Shown: positions 15,727 through 24,660, counted from the stretch's first letter. The stretch is DNA of 64,000 nt from Halomonas sp. M4R1S46 (GCF_025725685.1 NZ_CP107008.1:1426001-1490000); one strand, 5' to 3'. Made by a program: numbers and translations. Notes: a model not told the origin generated them from the letters alone.

Positions 15727-17223
15727 TCAGTGGAAGACGTTGAAGCTCTCGGCATTCAGCCACAGGTGCATGAGCACGCTGGCGACATAGCCCAGGGCGA
15801 TGACCGGGGCCCAGCGCATGTGGCCGGCGAAGGTGTAGATGCCCCGGGCCTGGCCCATCAGCGCCACCCCGGCCGCGGAGCCCACGGAGAGCAGGCTGCC
15901 GCCGACACCGGCGGTGAGGGTGATCAGCAGCCAGTTGCCCATGGACATGTCCGGCTCCATGGAGATGACCGCAAACATCACCGGAATGTTGTCGACCACC
16001 GCCGAGACCATGCCCAGCACGATGTTGGCCCAGGTGGGATCCCAGCCGGCATAGAGGCTCTCGGACAGCAGGGCCAGGTAGCCCATGAAGCCCAGGCCGC
16101 CCACGGACATCACCACGCCGTAGAAGAACAGCAGGGTATCCCACTCGGAGCGGGCGATACGCGTAAAGACGTCGAAGGGCACCACGCTGCCCAGCGCCTC
16201 GAGCTTGCGCCAGTCGCCGCGCTGGCTGTAGCGGGTACGCTTGCGGGCCAGGGAGCGCGGCAGGCTGCGGCGCAGGTAATAGCCGAAGAACTGCAGGAAG
16301 CCGAGGCCCATCATCATGCCCAGGGCCGGCGGCAGCTGCAGCACGGTATGGCAGAGCACGGCGATCACCACCGTCAGCAGGAACAGGAAGACGATGCGCC
16401 GGGCGCCGCGCTTGAGCCAGACCATCTCCTCGAGGGAGCCGGGCTTGCGGTTCCTGATGAAGGCGCTCATCACCAGGGCCGGCAGCAGGTAGTTGACCAG
16501 CGACGGCCCGAGCAGCTCGAAGAACTCCTGGAATTCCACCAGCTTGGCCTGCCATACCATCAGGGTGGTGATGTCGCCGAAGGGGCTGAAGGCGCCACCG
16601 GCATTCGAGGCCACCACGATGTTGACGCAGCACAGGTTGATGAAGCGCTTGTCACCCTCGGCCACCTTGAGCACCACCGCGCACATCAGCATGGCGGTGG
16701 TCAGGTTGTTGGCGACGGTCGAGATCCAGAAGGCCAGGATGCCGGTGATCCAGAACAGGGTGCGGTAGCTGAAGCCCTTCTGCACCATCCAGGCGCGCAG
16801 CTTGTCGAAGACGCGGCGCTCTTCCATGGCGTTGACGTAGGTCATCGCCACCAGCAGGAAGAGCAGCAGTTCGGTGTACTCCAGCAGGGTCTCGCCGAAG
16901 GCGTGCTCGGCGGCGTCCGGCAGGCCTTCCTGGACATAGATCCAACCGATCAACATCCAGATAAGGCCCGCCGCCACGAGCACGGGCTTCGACTTGCGCA
17001 TGTGCAGCTGTTCCTCGGCCATCACCAGGCCATAGGCGACGAGGAACAGCATCACCGCGGTGAAGCCGCTCAGCGAATAGGTCAGGTCGAGCTCACCGGC
17101 ACCGGCGGCCAGCACCGGTGGGCTGAACAGCGCCAGAACGACGAGCACGAGAACCCCTGGCCATCGGGCGCTGTGCCGGAGCCAGTGGGGGGAATGTCGG
17201 TGAGTCAGCATGAACGAAAACAT
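15727..17223 (-). CDS. nhaD: Na+/H+ antiporter NhaD
   Basis: A 498-residue membrane protein of the ion transporter superfamily with about 12 hydrophobic segments and an N-terminal signal-like helix. Characteristic stretches are STVANNLTTAMLMCAVV, the SNAGGAFSPFGDITTLMVW loop and VVDNIPVMFAVISM, the duplicated Asn/Asp-containing re-entrant motifs of NhaD. It expels sodium in exchange for protons at alkaline pH and is common in halophiles. The first of two ATGs (17223, 17211) was kept. The ribosome site is weak. It appears monocistronic. Confidence 0.94.
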   Translation of the reverse strand: MFSFMLTHRHSPHWLRHSARWPGVLVLVVLALFSPPVLAAGAGELDLTYSLSGFTAVMLFLVAYGLVMAEEQLHMRKSKPVLVAAGLIWMLIGWIYVQEGLPDAAEHAFGETLLEYTELLLFLLVAMTYVNAMEERRVFDKLRAWMVQKGFSYRTLFWITGILAFWISTVANNLTTAMLMCAVVLKVAEGDKRFINLCCVNIVVASNAGGAFSPFGDITTLMVWQAKLVEFQEFFELLGPSLVNYLLPALVMSAFIRNRKPGSLEEMVWLKRGARRIVFLFLLTVVIAVLCHTVLQLPPALGMMMGLGFLQFFGYYLRRSLPRSLARKRTRYSQRGDWRKLEALGSVVPFDVFTRIARSEWDTLLFFYGVVMSVGGLGFMGYLALLSESLYAGWDPTWANIVLGMVSAVVDNIPVMFAVISMEPDMSMGNWLLITLTAGVGGSLLSVGSAAGVALMGQARGIYTFAGHMRWAPVIALGYVASVLMHLWLNAESFNVFH

Positions 17224-17587
17224 CCTGGGAAAGATGGGAGGAGGGGGTGGAAGCGCGCAAGATTCTACATCAGGACCGGAGATATCACTATTTGGTCTGG
17301 TTGATCGACTTATGAAATGTCGTCATCGACGGGATATCCCGTCCTGCATGGCCGAGGATCCTGATGCCGGCGGGGCGTGCGTGGCGGCGGTAGTCTGAGG
17401 GGGAAAGCTTAAGGCTTTCTTAAGGAAGGGCGGGCCGCGGGGAGGACGGGCCCCGGGGACCCTCGTTCCCGGGCGTGGCGGGCGCACCGAGAGCGAGGCG
17501 GGGGCGCCGGCCAGGTGCCTGCGTCTCGCCGCCGGCATCCTGGACCACATGGCGGTGCCGGCCATGATGGTGCAGGACGCCACCGCG
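17224..17587. other. Intergenic region upstream of nhaD with 16-bp palindrome
   Basis: These 364 bp lie between nhaD and the end of the ChaN-like gene. GACGGGATATCCCGTC at 17328-17343 is a perfect palindrome in the nhaD leader, about 105 bases upstream of its start. Two CTTAAG repeats lie near 17408-17422. An AT-rich patch at 17270-17320 may be the promoter. A Na+-responsive leader is possible but not shown; no gene is supported here. Confidence 0.4.
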
Positions 17588-18742
17588 TCACGGGGGCGTG
17601 GCCGGGAAGCGGGCCAGCACCTCCCGGACATCGTCGTTGCGACGGATCACGAGGGGCAGCAGCGTCCCCGGGGGCTGCTCGCGGACCCGGGCGGACAGCT
17701 CCGCGGGGGCGTCCAGCGGCCGACCCGCCGCGGCGAGGATCACGTCGCCTTCGCGCAGGCCGGCCGCCGCGGCCACCGAGTCCGGCCCGACCGACTGGAT
17801 CACCACCCCGACCGGGTGGGGGCCGATCATCACGCCGAGGCGCGGCGGCGCCGGGGGCGCGAAGGGAGCCTCGTCGCCGAGGGTGAAGTAGCCATCGGCC
17901 AGCCCCTCGGGTGGCGCCTGGCAGTCCGCTTGCCGCGGGCGTGGCATCAGGCTCTGCTGATCGGTCACGCCCAGGTCGGCCAGCTGATGGGGCACGCCGT
18001 GCCCGAAGGTCAGGTGGCGCAGGCCCATCAGGCCCACCACCAGGGCATCGCCCTCGGCGGCCTCGGCCAGGGCGCTGGCCATGGCCCGGTCCCAGACCAG
18101 CTGGGCGGCGACGAAGCGCTCCAGCGCGGCGGGATCGTCGTCCCCGGCATGCCGGTCGAAGGCCTCGGCCAGGGAGCGACGGTAGGCCGGCGAGGGGGCG
18201 GCGGGAGGCGGGATATCGAAGCGCTCCCCGGCGGGGACCGACGCCCAGCCGTCGCTGGCCAGCCGGCGACGCAGGGCGGGGGCGACGTTCAGCGCCCTGA
18301 GGGGCACCCCATGCATGCGGGCGAAGTGCAGGATCGGCAGGTAGAGGGCCGGGTCGAGGCTCCAGGCCGCCGCCCAGTCGCTGGCCTCGAGGAACGCGGC
18401 CTCATCGAGCTCACCGGCCACCCAGGCATCCAGGGCCGGCTGGGCCTCCCGGGGCAGCATCTCCAGGCCGATCACCATGTCGGGGCGCAGGGCATGCAGG
18501 CCGGCCAGGGTATGCAGCTGCCAGCGATGATGGGCCAGCCGGTCGTGCTCCTCGCCGAGCAGCACCACCGACTGGCGGGCCAGGTCGCGCATCAGCGCGT
18601 CGGCGGCCACCGGTGTGCCGTCGGCGGCCAGCCACTGGCCGGGCGCCGGGCAGGGCTCGGCCAGAGCGGTGAGCGGCAGGGCGAGCCCCGCCACCAGGGC
18701 CAGGCGGGACCCGAGGTCGGCGAGACGGGCACGTCGCGACAT
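17588..18742 (-). CDS. ChaN/Tiki-family protein with C-terminal PDZ domain
   Basis: A 384-residue exported protein with a signal peptide at about 1-29 (ALVAGLALPLTALA). The ChaN/Tiki haem-binding-like domain spans about 45-265, with VVLLGEEHDRLAHHRWQL, VIGLEMLPREAQPALDAW and VGLMGLRHLTFGHGVPHQL. A PDZ domain follows (about 290-380: RLGVMIGPHPVGVVIQSV, AGLREGDVILAAAGRPLD). ChaN proteins bind haem or act as metal-dependent proteases in the envelope; the PDZ suggests substrate recognition. The start has GAGGAAG upstream. It is divergent from the methyltransferase gene. Confidence 0.85.
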   Translation of the reverse strand: MSRRARLADLGSRLALVAGLALPLTALAEPCPAPGQWLAADGTPVAADALMRDLARQSVVLLGEEHDRLAHHRWQLHTLAGLHALRPDMVIGLEMLPREAQPALDAWVAGELDEAAFLEASDWAAAWSLDPALYLPILHFARMHGVPLRALNVAPALRRRLASDGWASVPAGERFDIPPPAAPSPAYRRSLAEAFDRHAGDDDPAALERFVAAQLVWDRAMASALAEAAEGDALVVGLMGLRHLTFGHGVPHQLADLGVTDQQSLMPRPRQADCQAPPEGLADGYFTLGDEAPFAPPAPPRLGVMIGPHPVGVVIQSVGPDSVAAAAGLREGDVILAAAGRPLDAPAELSARVREQPPGTLLPLVIRRNDDVREVLARFPATPP

Positions 18743-18873
18743 GGGAGGCTTCCTCGCGGGGGCGGCTGGGTATCTCACCCTACCCCGAGGCGGGGCGCGA
18801 GCAAAGCGGGCCATGCTCCGGGGCGGGGAATGCGTTACCCTGCGTCTCCCGCGATCCATCCCCGGAAGGCGTC

Positions 18874-20070
18874 ATGCCCCTGTCCCATGCCCAACGCTTC
18901 CAGCGCCTGACCGCCCTGCTGGCCGAGTGGCAGGCCCTGTGGCGCCCGCTGCCCTTCCAGCATCGCGAGATGCCCTGGCGCGGTCGCGCCGCCGGTCTCG
19001 CGGATACCCTGCTGGCGTTGCCCGACGACGCGGTGGATCGGCTGCAGGCCGCGCCCTTCGAGGACTCGCCACTGGCGGCCTGGTTGCCGGTGGACGAGCT
19101 GGCCGCGCTGGTGGCCCTGCCGTCGGGCGCGTCGCCCGCTTCCGCGCTGCCGGATGACTGGGGCGAGGGCATCGGCGCGCGCAAGTGGCGACAGATCCAG
19201 GCCTTCGCGTCCCGGGTGCCCGTCGGTGAGGGGGAGCTGGTGGAGTGGTGTGCCGGCAAGGGCCACCTGGGCCGGACCCTGGCACGGCTGCATCGGCGAC
19301 CGGTGACGGGGCTGGAGTGGCAGCCGAGCCTCTGCGAGGCGGGCCAGGACCGGGCCGACCGGCAGGGCCTGACGGTCCGCCTGCAGCCCCAGGACGTGAT
19401 GGCCACCGACGCCGCGCGCTGGCTGGCGCCCGGCGTGCGGGTCGCGGCCCTGCATGCCTGCGGCGACCTGCATGGGCGGCTGCTGAGCCTGGCCGCCGCG
19501 ACCGGCACCGCCGTGAGCCTGGCCCCCTGCTGCTACCACCGCACCGCCGCGGCGGACTACCGGCCGCTGTCCCGCCAGGGCCGGGAGCTCCTGGCGGCCG
19601 GGGACTGGACGCCGAGCCGGGAGGACCTGGCCATGGCGGTGCAGGAGACGGTCACCGCGCCGCGCGGCGTGCGCCGCCACCGCGAACGGGCCAATGCCTG
19701 GCGGCTGGGGTTCGACCTGCTGCAGCGGGAGGTGCGGCAGGTCGATGCCTACCTGCCGGTGCCCAGCCTGGCCTATGGCAAGCTGCCCGACGGCTTCGCC
19801 GGCTTCTGCCACTGGGCGGCCGAGCGCAAGGGCCTGGCCCTGCCGGCGGGACTCGACTGGCCCGCCTATGAGGCCGCCGGCTGGCGGCGCCTGGCCGCGG
19901 TCACGCGGCTGGAGCTGGTCCGCCACCTGTTCCGGCGCCCGCTGGAGATCTGGCTGGCCCTGGACCGCGTGCGCCTGCTGGAGGAGGCCGGCTTCCGGGT
20001 CGCCCTGGCCACCTTCTGCGAGCGGGATCTCACCCCGCGCAACCTGCTGATCGAGGCCACGCCCCCATAG
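18874..20070 (+). CDS. SAM-dependent methyltransferase (METTL25/GSTCD-like fold)
   Basis: A 398-residue class I methyltransferase. The SAM-binding motif is VEWCAGKGHLGRTLA (about 124-138), followed by motif II GLEWQPSLC and the later HACGDLHGRL and LAPCCYHRT. The cysteine pair in PCCYH and the CAGKGHLG signature match a family related to eukaryotic METTL25/GSTCD that probably methylates RNA or protein; the target is unknown. The start is the first ATG after the divergent ChaN gene. A hairpin follows the stop. Confidence 0.8.
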   Translation: MPLSHAQRFQRLTALLAEWQALWRPLPFQHREMPWRGRAAGLADTLLALPDDAVDRLQAAPFEDSPLAAWLPVDELAALVALPSGASPASALPDDWGEGIGARKWRQIQAFASRVPVGEGELVEWCAGKGHLGRTLARLHRRPVTGLEWQPSLCEAGQDRADRQGLTVRLQPQDVMATDAARWLAPGVRVAALHACGDLHGRLLSLAAATGTAVSLAPCCYHRTAAADYRPLSRQGRELLAAGDWTPSREDLAMAVQETVTAPRGVRRHRERANAWRLGFDLLQREVRQVDAYLPVPSLAYGKLPDGFAGFCHWAAERKGLALPAGLDWPAYEAAGWRRLAAVTRLELVRHLFRRPLEIWLALDRVRLLEEAGFRVALATFCERDLTPRNLLIEATPP

Positions 20071-20073
20071 AAC

Positions 20074-20103
20074 ACCGGCCATGCGGGTATCCGCATGGCC
20101 GGT
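20074..20103 (+). terminator. Strong hairpin after methyltransferase gene
   Basis: ACCGGCCATGCGG, loop GTAT, CCGCATGGCCGGT form a perfect 13-bp stem four bases past the stop, between convergent genes. No T-run follows, but the position fits a terminator. Confidence 0.65.
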
Positions 20104-20123
20104 CGAGGTCGAGAGGCCTGGTG

Positions 20124-20594
20124 TCAGTGGTGACGGCTGAACTCGCCGTGGCGGCTGTCCGCCATCAGGCGGTCGAACTCGCTGCCGCTCATGTGCACCA
20201 GGGTCTCATGGTCGCCGGCATCGAAGTAGATATCCGGCTGGTGACGCAGTTGGTCGTCGAGATAGACCTGCAGCCCGTAGGCCTGGCCCACCGCGATGGT
20301 GGCCCCGGGGTCGCAGTCCTCGAACTCCCGCCGGATCTCGTCTTCCGAGGCCAGTTCCAGCTTCTCGTGGAAGAGTTGCGAGAGCTTCTCCAGGTCGGCA
20401 TCGCAGGTGCTGGGCACCACGGCGACGCGATAGCCGGCGTCACCATGCAGCATGATCGCCTTGGCCATCTGGTTGCCGCCGACATGCGACATCTGCGCAA
20501 TGCGGCTGGTCGAGACCTCGCGTGGGTGGGGAACTTCCTCGTAGTCGATATCACAGGCGCGGAGGTATTCCCGTATCGTCATCGGCATGGCCAT
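20124..20594 (-). CDS. YbaK/ProX-type aminoacyl-tRNA deacylase-like protein
   Basis: A 156-residue single-domain protein of the YbaK/aminoacyl-tRNA deacylase family. It starts IREYLRACDIDYEEVPHP and has MAKAIMLHGDAGYRVAVVP (about 43-61), with the conserved lysine after the first helices, and YFDAGDHETLVHMSGSEF at the end. Members hydrolyse mischarged tRNAs such as Ala- or Cys-tRNAPro; the specificity here is unknown. AAGGAGG lies seven bases before the first of several close ATGs. It is convergent with the methyltransferase gene. Confidence 0.88.
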   Translation of the reverse strand: MAMPMTIREYLRACDIDYEEVPHPREVSTSRIAQMSHVGGNQMAKAIMLHGDAGYRVAVVPSTCDADLEKLSQLFHEKLELASEDEIRREFEDCDPGATIAVGQAYGLQVYLDDQLRHQPDIYFDAGDHETLVHMSGSEFDRLMADSRHGEFSRHH

Positions 20595-20706
20595 GACATT
20601 GCCTCCTTCGGCCGCCAGGGCCGAAACGTCGGGTTACCGTGTCTCCCTTCTCTTGGCATGTAGGACTCCACACCTTCCAGCATAGCGCGGCTGGCCGTGG
20701 ATGCGA

Positions 20707-21141
20707 TCAGATCGTCATCCAGGGCGAGGCCTCACGGTCGGTGAACTGCTTCACCTCATAGGGGGCCTGCTTGGGGCCGGGCATTCCCGGGGTACCCGTG
20801 GGCATGCCGGCCAGGCCGATGCCGTCGATGTCGGGGCGTTCCTCCAGCAGGCGATCGATGGCGGCGAAGGGCACATGGCCCTCGATCACATAGCCCTCGA
20901 GCTCGATGGTATGGCAGGCCCCTTCCCCGTAGGGGATGCCGGCGGCCTGCTTCACGCTGCCGATGTCCTGGGTGTCGATGACCTCCACTTCGAAGCCGCG
21001 GGCCTCCATCTGGCGGGCATAGGCCGTGCAACAGCCGCAGGAGGGATTCTTGTAGAGCCGCGCCTCGAGGGCATCGGCGTGGGCGATGCCGCCGGTGAGC
21101 AGCAGGCCGGTGGTCAGCAGGGGGGCCAGGCTGGCTTTCAT
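20707..21141 (-). CDS. DUF411 metal-binding protein (CopG-like)
   Basis: A 144-residue periplasmic protein with a signal peptide (LAPLLTTGLLLTGGIAHA). The DUF411 core follows: YKNPSCGCCTAYARQMEARG with the CxCC metal site, then GEGACHTIELEGYVIEGHVP and a C-terminal GMPTGTPGMPGP. DUF411 proteins occur in copper-resistance loci and probably bind copper. GGAGACC precedes the ATG. It directly follows the Met-rich Spy-like gene on the same strand, so a shared metal-stress role is likely. Confidence 0.88.
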   Translation of the reverse strand: MKASLAPLLTTGLLLTGGIAHADALEARLYKNPSCGCCTAYARQMEARGFEVEVIDTQDIGSVKQAAGIPYGEGACHTIELEGYVIEGHVPFAAIDRLLEERPDIDGIGLAGMPTGTPGMPGPKQAPYEVKQFTDREASPWMTI

Positions 21142-21191
21142 CGTGGGTCTCCGGTGATGGATGGCCGGCGGGGGGCCGGCCGGGTCGCAGG

Positions 21192-22046
21192 TCATTCGGG
21201 GGAGGCTTGGTCCCCGGGGGTGAGTCGCTGGCGCTGCTCCTCGTCGAGCAGGCCCAGCAGGGCATCATGCAGGGCGCGATGTTCGAGCCATATCTGGCGC
21301 TGCAGCTCGGCCAGGCGGGCCTGGGTCTCCGCGAGGGCGTCGGCATCCGGTGCGTCCTCGGCATGGAGTTCCGCCATCAGGGACTGCCGGAGCCGCATCA
21401 TCTCGCCGCGGCGCTCATACTGGGCGGCCTGGTGTTCCGTCATCAGCTGTCGGGCCTGCTGGTGCTGTTCCGGGGTGAGCAGGGTCCAGAAACCTGGCCC
21501 CATGCCCTGGCCATGATAGCCGCCCATCATGCCGGGGCCCATGCCCTGGCCGGGGTAGCCGCCCATCATGCCGGGCCCCATGCCCTGGCCGGGATAGCCG
21601 CCCATCATGCCGGGCCCCATGCCCTGGCCGGGGTAGCCGCCCATCATGCCGGGGCCCATGCCCTGGCCGGGATAGCCGCCCATCATGCCGGGGCCCATGC
21701 CCTGGCCGGGGTAGCCGCCCATCATGCCGGGGCCCATGCCCTGGCCGGGGTAGCCACCCATCATGCCGGGCCCCATGCCCTGGCCGGGGTAGCCGCCCCT
21801 CATGCCGGGCCCCATGCCCTGGCCGGGGTAGCCGCCCATCATGCCGGGCCCCGTGCCCTGGCCGGGGTAGCCGCCCATCATGCCGGGGCCCATGTCCTGG
21901 CCGGGATAGCCGCCCATCATGGCGGGGCCTCGGTCCTGATCATCGGGGTCCATATGCGCACCGCCATGCCCCATGGCGGCCGGGCTGGCGAGCACCGCGA
22001 GGGCCAGGGCCGTGCCCAGGGAGAGGGGAAAGCTGCGACGTTGCAT
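21192..22046 (-). CDS. Periplasmic Spy/CpxP-like protein with Met-Gly-Pro tandem repeats
   Basis: A 284-residue exported protein with a signal peptide (LGTALALAVLASPAAMG), then about eleven near-identical 13-residue units GMGPGMMGGYPGQ (about 38-180). The C-terminal helical domain has two LTxxQ-like motifs (LTPEQHQQAR and LDEEQRQRLTP) of the Spy/CpxP/CnrX type. Such proteins sense or chaperone in the periplasm under metal or envelope stress. The Met-rich repeats could bind copper or silver, which fits the downstream DUF411 gene. The start was set at MQRRSFPLS, where the signal peptide begins. Confidence 0.8.
   Translation of the reverse strand: MQRRSFPLSLGTALALAVLASPAAMGHGGAHMDPDDQDRGPAMMGGYPGQDMGPGMMGGYPGQGTGPGMMGGYPGQGMGPGMRGGYPGQGMGPGMMGGYPGQGMGPGMMGGYPGQGMGPGMMGGYPGQGMGPGMMGGYPGQGMGPGMMGGYPGQGMGPGMMGGYPGQGMGPGMMGGYHGQGMGPGFWTLLTPEQHQQARQLMTEHQAAQYERRGEMMRLRQSLMAELHAEDAPDADALAETQARLAELQRQIWLEHRALHDALLGLLDEEQRQRLTPGDQASPE
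21505..21930 (-). repeat. 39-bp direct repeat array (about 11 units)
   Basis: The same 39-base unit recurs head to tail, each encoding GMGPGMMGGYPGQ with few synonymous or missense changes (one Arg for Met, one Thr, one His). The near-identity at DNA level points to recent expansion by slippage or unequal exchange. It lies wholly inside the Spy-like gene. Confidence 0.92.
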
Positions 22047-22347
22047 GGTATGTCTCCTGGCGGGCCCGGGGCCCGCTCGAGTCAGCATCGATCGGTGGTT
22101 GCCCCGCGGTCCGCCTGTGCAACGTGCGCGGAACCCAGGTGCCTTCAAGGCTAGCTCAGCAGCGGATGTGGACCCTTGACTTGTATCAATGGCGCGGCGG
22201 GAAGTAAACCTGTGTGCAGGACATAGGTCGTTGTTATGCAGTGATTTTTCATGATTCGATCGGCGCGGGGGAGCCGGCGCTCGGCCTGGACCGCGCTCGC
22301 CTGTGGGACGCTCGCGGGCCGCGCCAGCTTCTTGTGCCTCAACGTGC
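22047..22347. other. Intergenic region upstream of the Spy-like gene
   Basis: About 300 bp between the Spy-like gene start and the end of yjbQ. AT-richer sequence at 22190-22260 is the likely promoter zone. I see no convincing gene; the short frames here look like chance. Confidence 0.35.
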
Positions 22348-22770
22348 TCAGCGCCCGTTGAGGGTCGCCATGAGCCGTCGGGCACCGCCCTGATCGCGAT
22401 GCTCGCCGAGCCAGAGGCCCTGCCAGGTGCCGAGCGCCAGCCGACCGCCGCGCACCGCGAGGGTCAGCTGGGTGCCGAGCAGGCTCGCCGCCACATGGGC
22501 GGGCATGTCGTCCGGCCCCTCTAGCGTATGGCGGAAGTAGGGCAGGTCGCCGGGCACCAGGTCGCGCAGGAAGGCGTCCATATCATGGCGCACGTCCGGG
22601 TCGGCGTTCTCGTTGAGGGTCAGCGAGGCCGAGGTATGCAGCAGCTGCAGGTGCAGCAGGCCTACTTCCAGGTCGGCGAGCCCCGGCAGGGCGGCCGTGA
22701 TCTCGTCGGTGATCAGGTGAAAGCCCCGGGGGCGGGGGGCGAGGCGGATCTCCTGCTGGTCCCAGGTCAT
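22348..22770 (-). CDS. yjbQ: YjbQ family (UPF0047) protein
   Basis: A 140-residue protein of the YjbQ/UPF0047 family. It has the conserved LHLQLLHTSASLTLNENADP (about 39-58), the DMDAFLRDLVP segment, HVAASLLGTQLTLAV and a final LGTWQGLWLGEHRDQGG with the metal-binding histidine. The family has weak secondary thiamin-phosphate synthase activity and no agreed physiological role. GGGAGAC precedes the ATG. It lies downstream of maiA behind a strong palindrome, so it is probably transcribed separately. Confidence 0.92.
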   Translation of the reverse strand: MTWDQQEIRLAPRPRGFHLITDEITAALPGLADLEVGLLHLQLLHTSASLTLNENADPDVRHDMDAFLRDLVPGDLPYFRHTLEGPDDMPAHVAASLLGTQLTLAVRGGRLALGTWQGLWLGEHRDQGGARRLMATLNGR

Positions 22771-22866
22771 GGTGGTCTCCCTTGGTCGTCGATTGTGGCC
22801 AGCATAAAGGGAGTATGTGCCCCTCGACACCCTGCTCGGGTGCCTAGGGTCGGCGTGTCTGACCGA

Positions 22867-22894
22867 GACGGGCGCGGTGGCCACCGCGCCCGTC
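22867..22894 (-). terminator. Terminator-like palindrome after maiA
   Basis: GACGGGCGCGGTGG and CCACCGCGCCCGTC are perfectly complementary and adjacent, a 28-bp palindrome 22 bases past the maiA stop. It probably ends the homogentisate operon. No U-run is present. Confidence 0.6.
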
Positions 22895-22915
22895 ACGTCG
22901 TCTGGATGTGGCGGT

Positions 22916-23560
22916 TCAGGTGGCGTCCGGCTGCGCCTGCGGGGCGGCCTGCTGGAAAGCCGGCAGCCCCCGGCAGGTGGCCACGATCCGCCGGATCGTC
23001 GGGTAGGCCGAGAGGTCGCAGTCGAAGCGCTCGGCATTGAAGACCTGGGGCACCAGGCAGATATCCGCCAGGGTCGGCGTGTCGCCGTGGCAGAACTCGC
23101 CCGTGCCGGCCTCCCGGGTCAGCATGGCCTCCAGGGCGGCGAAGCCCTCGTGGATCCAGTGGTGGTACCAGGCCAGCTTGGCCGCGTCGTCGACCTCGAG
23201 CTCGTGGACCAGGTACTTGAGCACACGCAGGTTGTCGAGGGGATGGATCTCGCTGGCCACCAGCTGGGCCAGTCCGCGGACCCGGGCCCGCCCGGCGGCG
23301 TCCGCCGGCAGCAGGGCGGGGGCGGGATGGCGCTCCTCCAGGTATTCGCAGATCGCCAGCGACTGGGTCAGGCGGTGGCCCTCGTCGGTCTCGAGCACCG
23401 GGACCAGGCCCTGGGGATTGCGGGCCCGGAAGTCGTCGCCGCGCTGCTCGCCCCTGACCAGGTTGACCGGGGCCTGGTCATAGGCCAGGCCCTTGAGGTT
23501 CAGCGCGATGCGCACCCGATAGGCGGCCGACGAGCGGAAGTAGCCATACAGCGTCGTCAT
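22916..23560 (-). CDS. maiA: Maleylacetoacetate isomerase
   Basis: A 214-residue zeta-class glutathione transferase that converts maleylacetoacetate to fumarylacetoacetate. The glutathione-site signature YFRSSAAYRVRIALNLKGL (about 7-25) is clear, followed by NPQGLVPVLE and QSLAICEYLEERHP. GGAGGCAACC lies before the ATG. It is the third gene of hmgA-fah-maiA, 19 bp after the hydrolase gene, completing the lower tyrosine/homogentisate route. Confidence 0.96.
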   Translation of the reverse strand: MTTLYGYFRSSAAYRVRIALNLKGLAYDQAPVNLVRGEQRGDDFRARNPQGLVPVLETDEGHRLTQSLAICEYLEERHPAPALLPADAAGRARVRGLAQLVASEIHPLDNLRVLKYLVHELEVDDAAKLAWYHHWIHEGFAALEAMLTREAGTGEFCHGDTPTLADICLVPQVFNAERFDCDLSAYPTIRRIVATCRGLPAFQQAAPQAQPDAT

Positions 23561-23579
23561 GGTTGCCTCCTCGGGGCCG

Positions 23580-24599
23580 TCACTCGGGGTCGTACTTCAC
23601 GACCTGCTGGTCGATGGCGCCGAAGATGCTCTGGCCCTGGCGGTCGAACATCTCGATGCGCACGCGATCGCCGAACCGCATGAAGGGGGTCTTCGCCTCG
23701 CCGTGGAGAATGGTTTCCACCATGCGCACCTCGGCCAGGCAGCTGTAGCCCACCCCGCCGTCGGCGACCGGCTTGCCGGGGCCGCCATCGGCGTCGGGGT
23801 TGGAGACCGTGCCGGAGCCGATGATGGCGCCGGCGCCCAGGTAGCGGGTCCTGGCCGCATGGGCCACCAGCTGCGGGAAGCCGAAGATCATGTCGGGGCC
23901 CGCCTCCGGCTCGCCGAACTTCTCGCCATTGAGGTGCACGGTGAGCGGCAGGTGGACCTTGCCGTCCTGCCAGGCGTCGCCCAGCTCGTCCGGCGTCACG
24001 CAGATCGGCGAGAAGGCGGAGGCCGGCTTGGCCTGGAAGAAGCCGAAGCCCTTGGCCAGCTCGCCCGGGATCAGGCCGCGCAGGCTGACGTCGTTGACCA
24101 GCATGACCAGCTTGATGTGGCCGGCGGCCTGCTCCGGGGCGACGGCCATGGGCACGTCGTCGGTGATCACCGCGATCTCGCCCTCGAAGTCGATGCCATG
24201 CGCCTCGCTGACGGCCTCGATGTCGTCCCGGGGTCCCAGGAAGCGATCGCCGCCGCCCTGGTACATCAGCGGATCGGTCCAGAAGGTCTCCGGCATCTCG
24301 GCATTGCGGGCCCGGCGCACCAGCTGCACATGATTGAGGTAGGCCGAGCCGTCGGCCCAGTTGTAGGTGCGCGGCAGCGGCGAGTGCAGGCTCGCCATGT
24401 CGAGGTCAAAGGCGCCCTCGGCCTGGTCCTCGTTGAGCCGGGTGTAGAGGGCCTCGAGCTGCGGGCTGAACTCGTCCCAGTTCTCGATGGCCTGCTGCAG
24501 GGTGAGGGCGATCTCGGTGGCGCGAACGGCGCGGCTGAGGTCGCGGGAGACCACGATCAGTTCGCCGTCACGACCGGTCTTGAGGGTAGCGAGTTTCAT
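23580..24599 (-). CDS. Fumarylacetoacetate hydrolase family protein
   Basis: A 339-residue FAH-domain hydrolase, the last step of homogentisate breakdown (fumarylacetoacetate to fumarate and acetoacetate). Conserved features are FWTDPLMYQGGGDRFLGPRD, DFEGEIAVITDDVPM with the metal-binding acidic residues, and GAGAIIGSGTVSN. It is the shorter bacterial FAH form (about 330 residues rather than the roughly 420 of the animal enzyme). The gene lies between hmgA and maiA on the same strand with short gaps, so function and operon are well supported. Confidence 0.94.
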   Translation of the reverse strand: MKLATLKTGRDGELIVVSRDLSRAVRATEIALTLQQAIENWDEFSPQLEALYTRLNEDQAEGAFDLDMASLHSPLPRTYNWADGSAYLNHVQLVRRARNAEMPETFWTDPLMYQGGGDRFLGPRDDIEAVSEAHGIDFEGEIAVITDDVPMAVAPEQAAGHIKLVMLVNDVSLRGLIPGELAKGFGFFQAKPASAFSPICVTPDELGDAWQDGKVHLPLTVHLNGEKFGEPEAGPDMIFGFPQLVAHAARTRYLGAGAIIGSGTVSNPDADGGPGKPVADGGVGYSCLAEVRMVETILHGEAKTPFMRFGDRVRIEMFDRQGQSIFGAIDQQVVKYDPE

Positions 24600-24660
24600 C
24601 GTCTCTTGATCCTTTCGTCAGGGGGCGAGGCCGTGGCGGCCCCGTCCGGAAGTCAGCGGT

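Noticed and set aside
21505..21930. Regular direct repeats that might suggest a CRISPR array
   Set aside because: The 39-bp units are head to tail without spacers and encode an in-frame 13-residue protein repeat.
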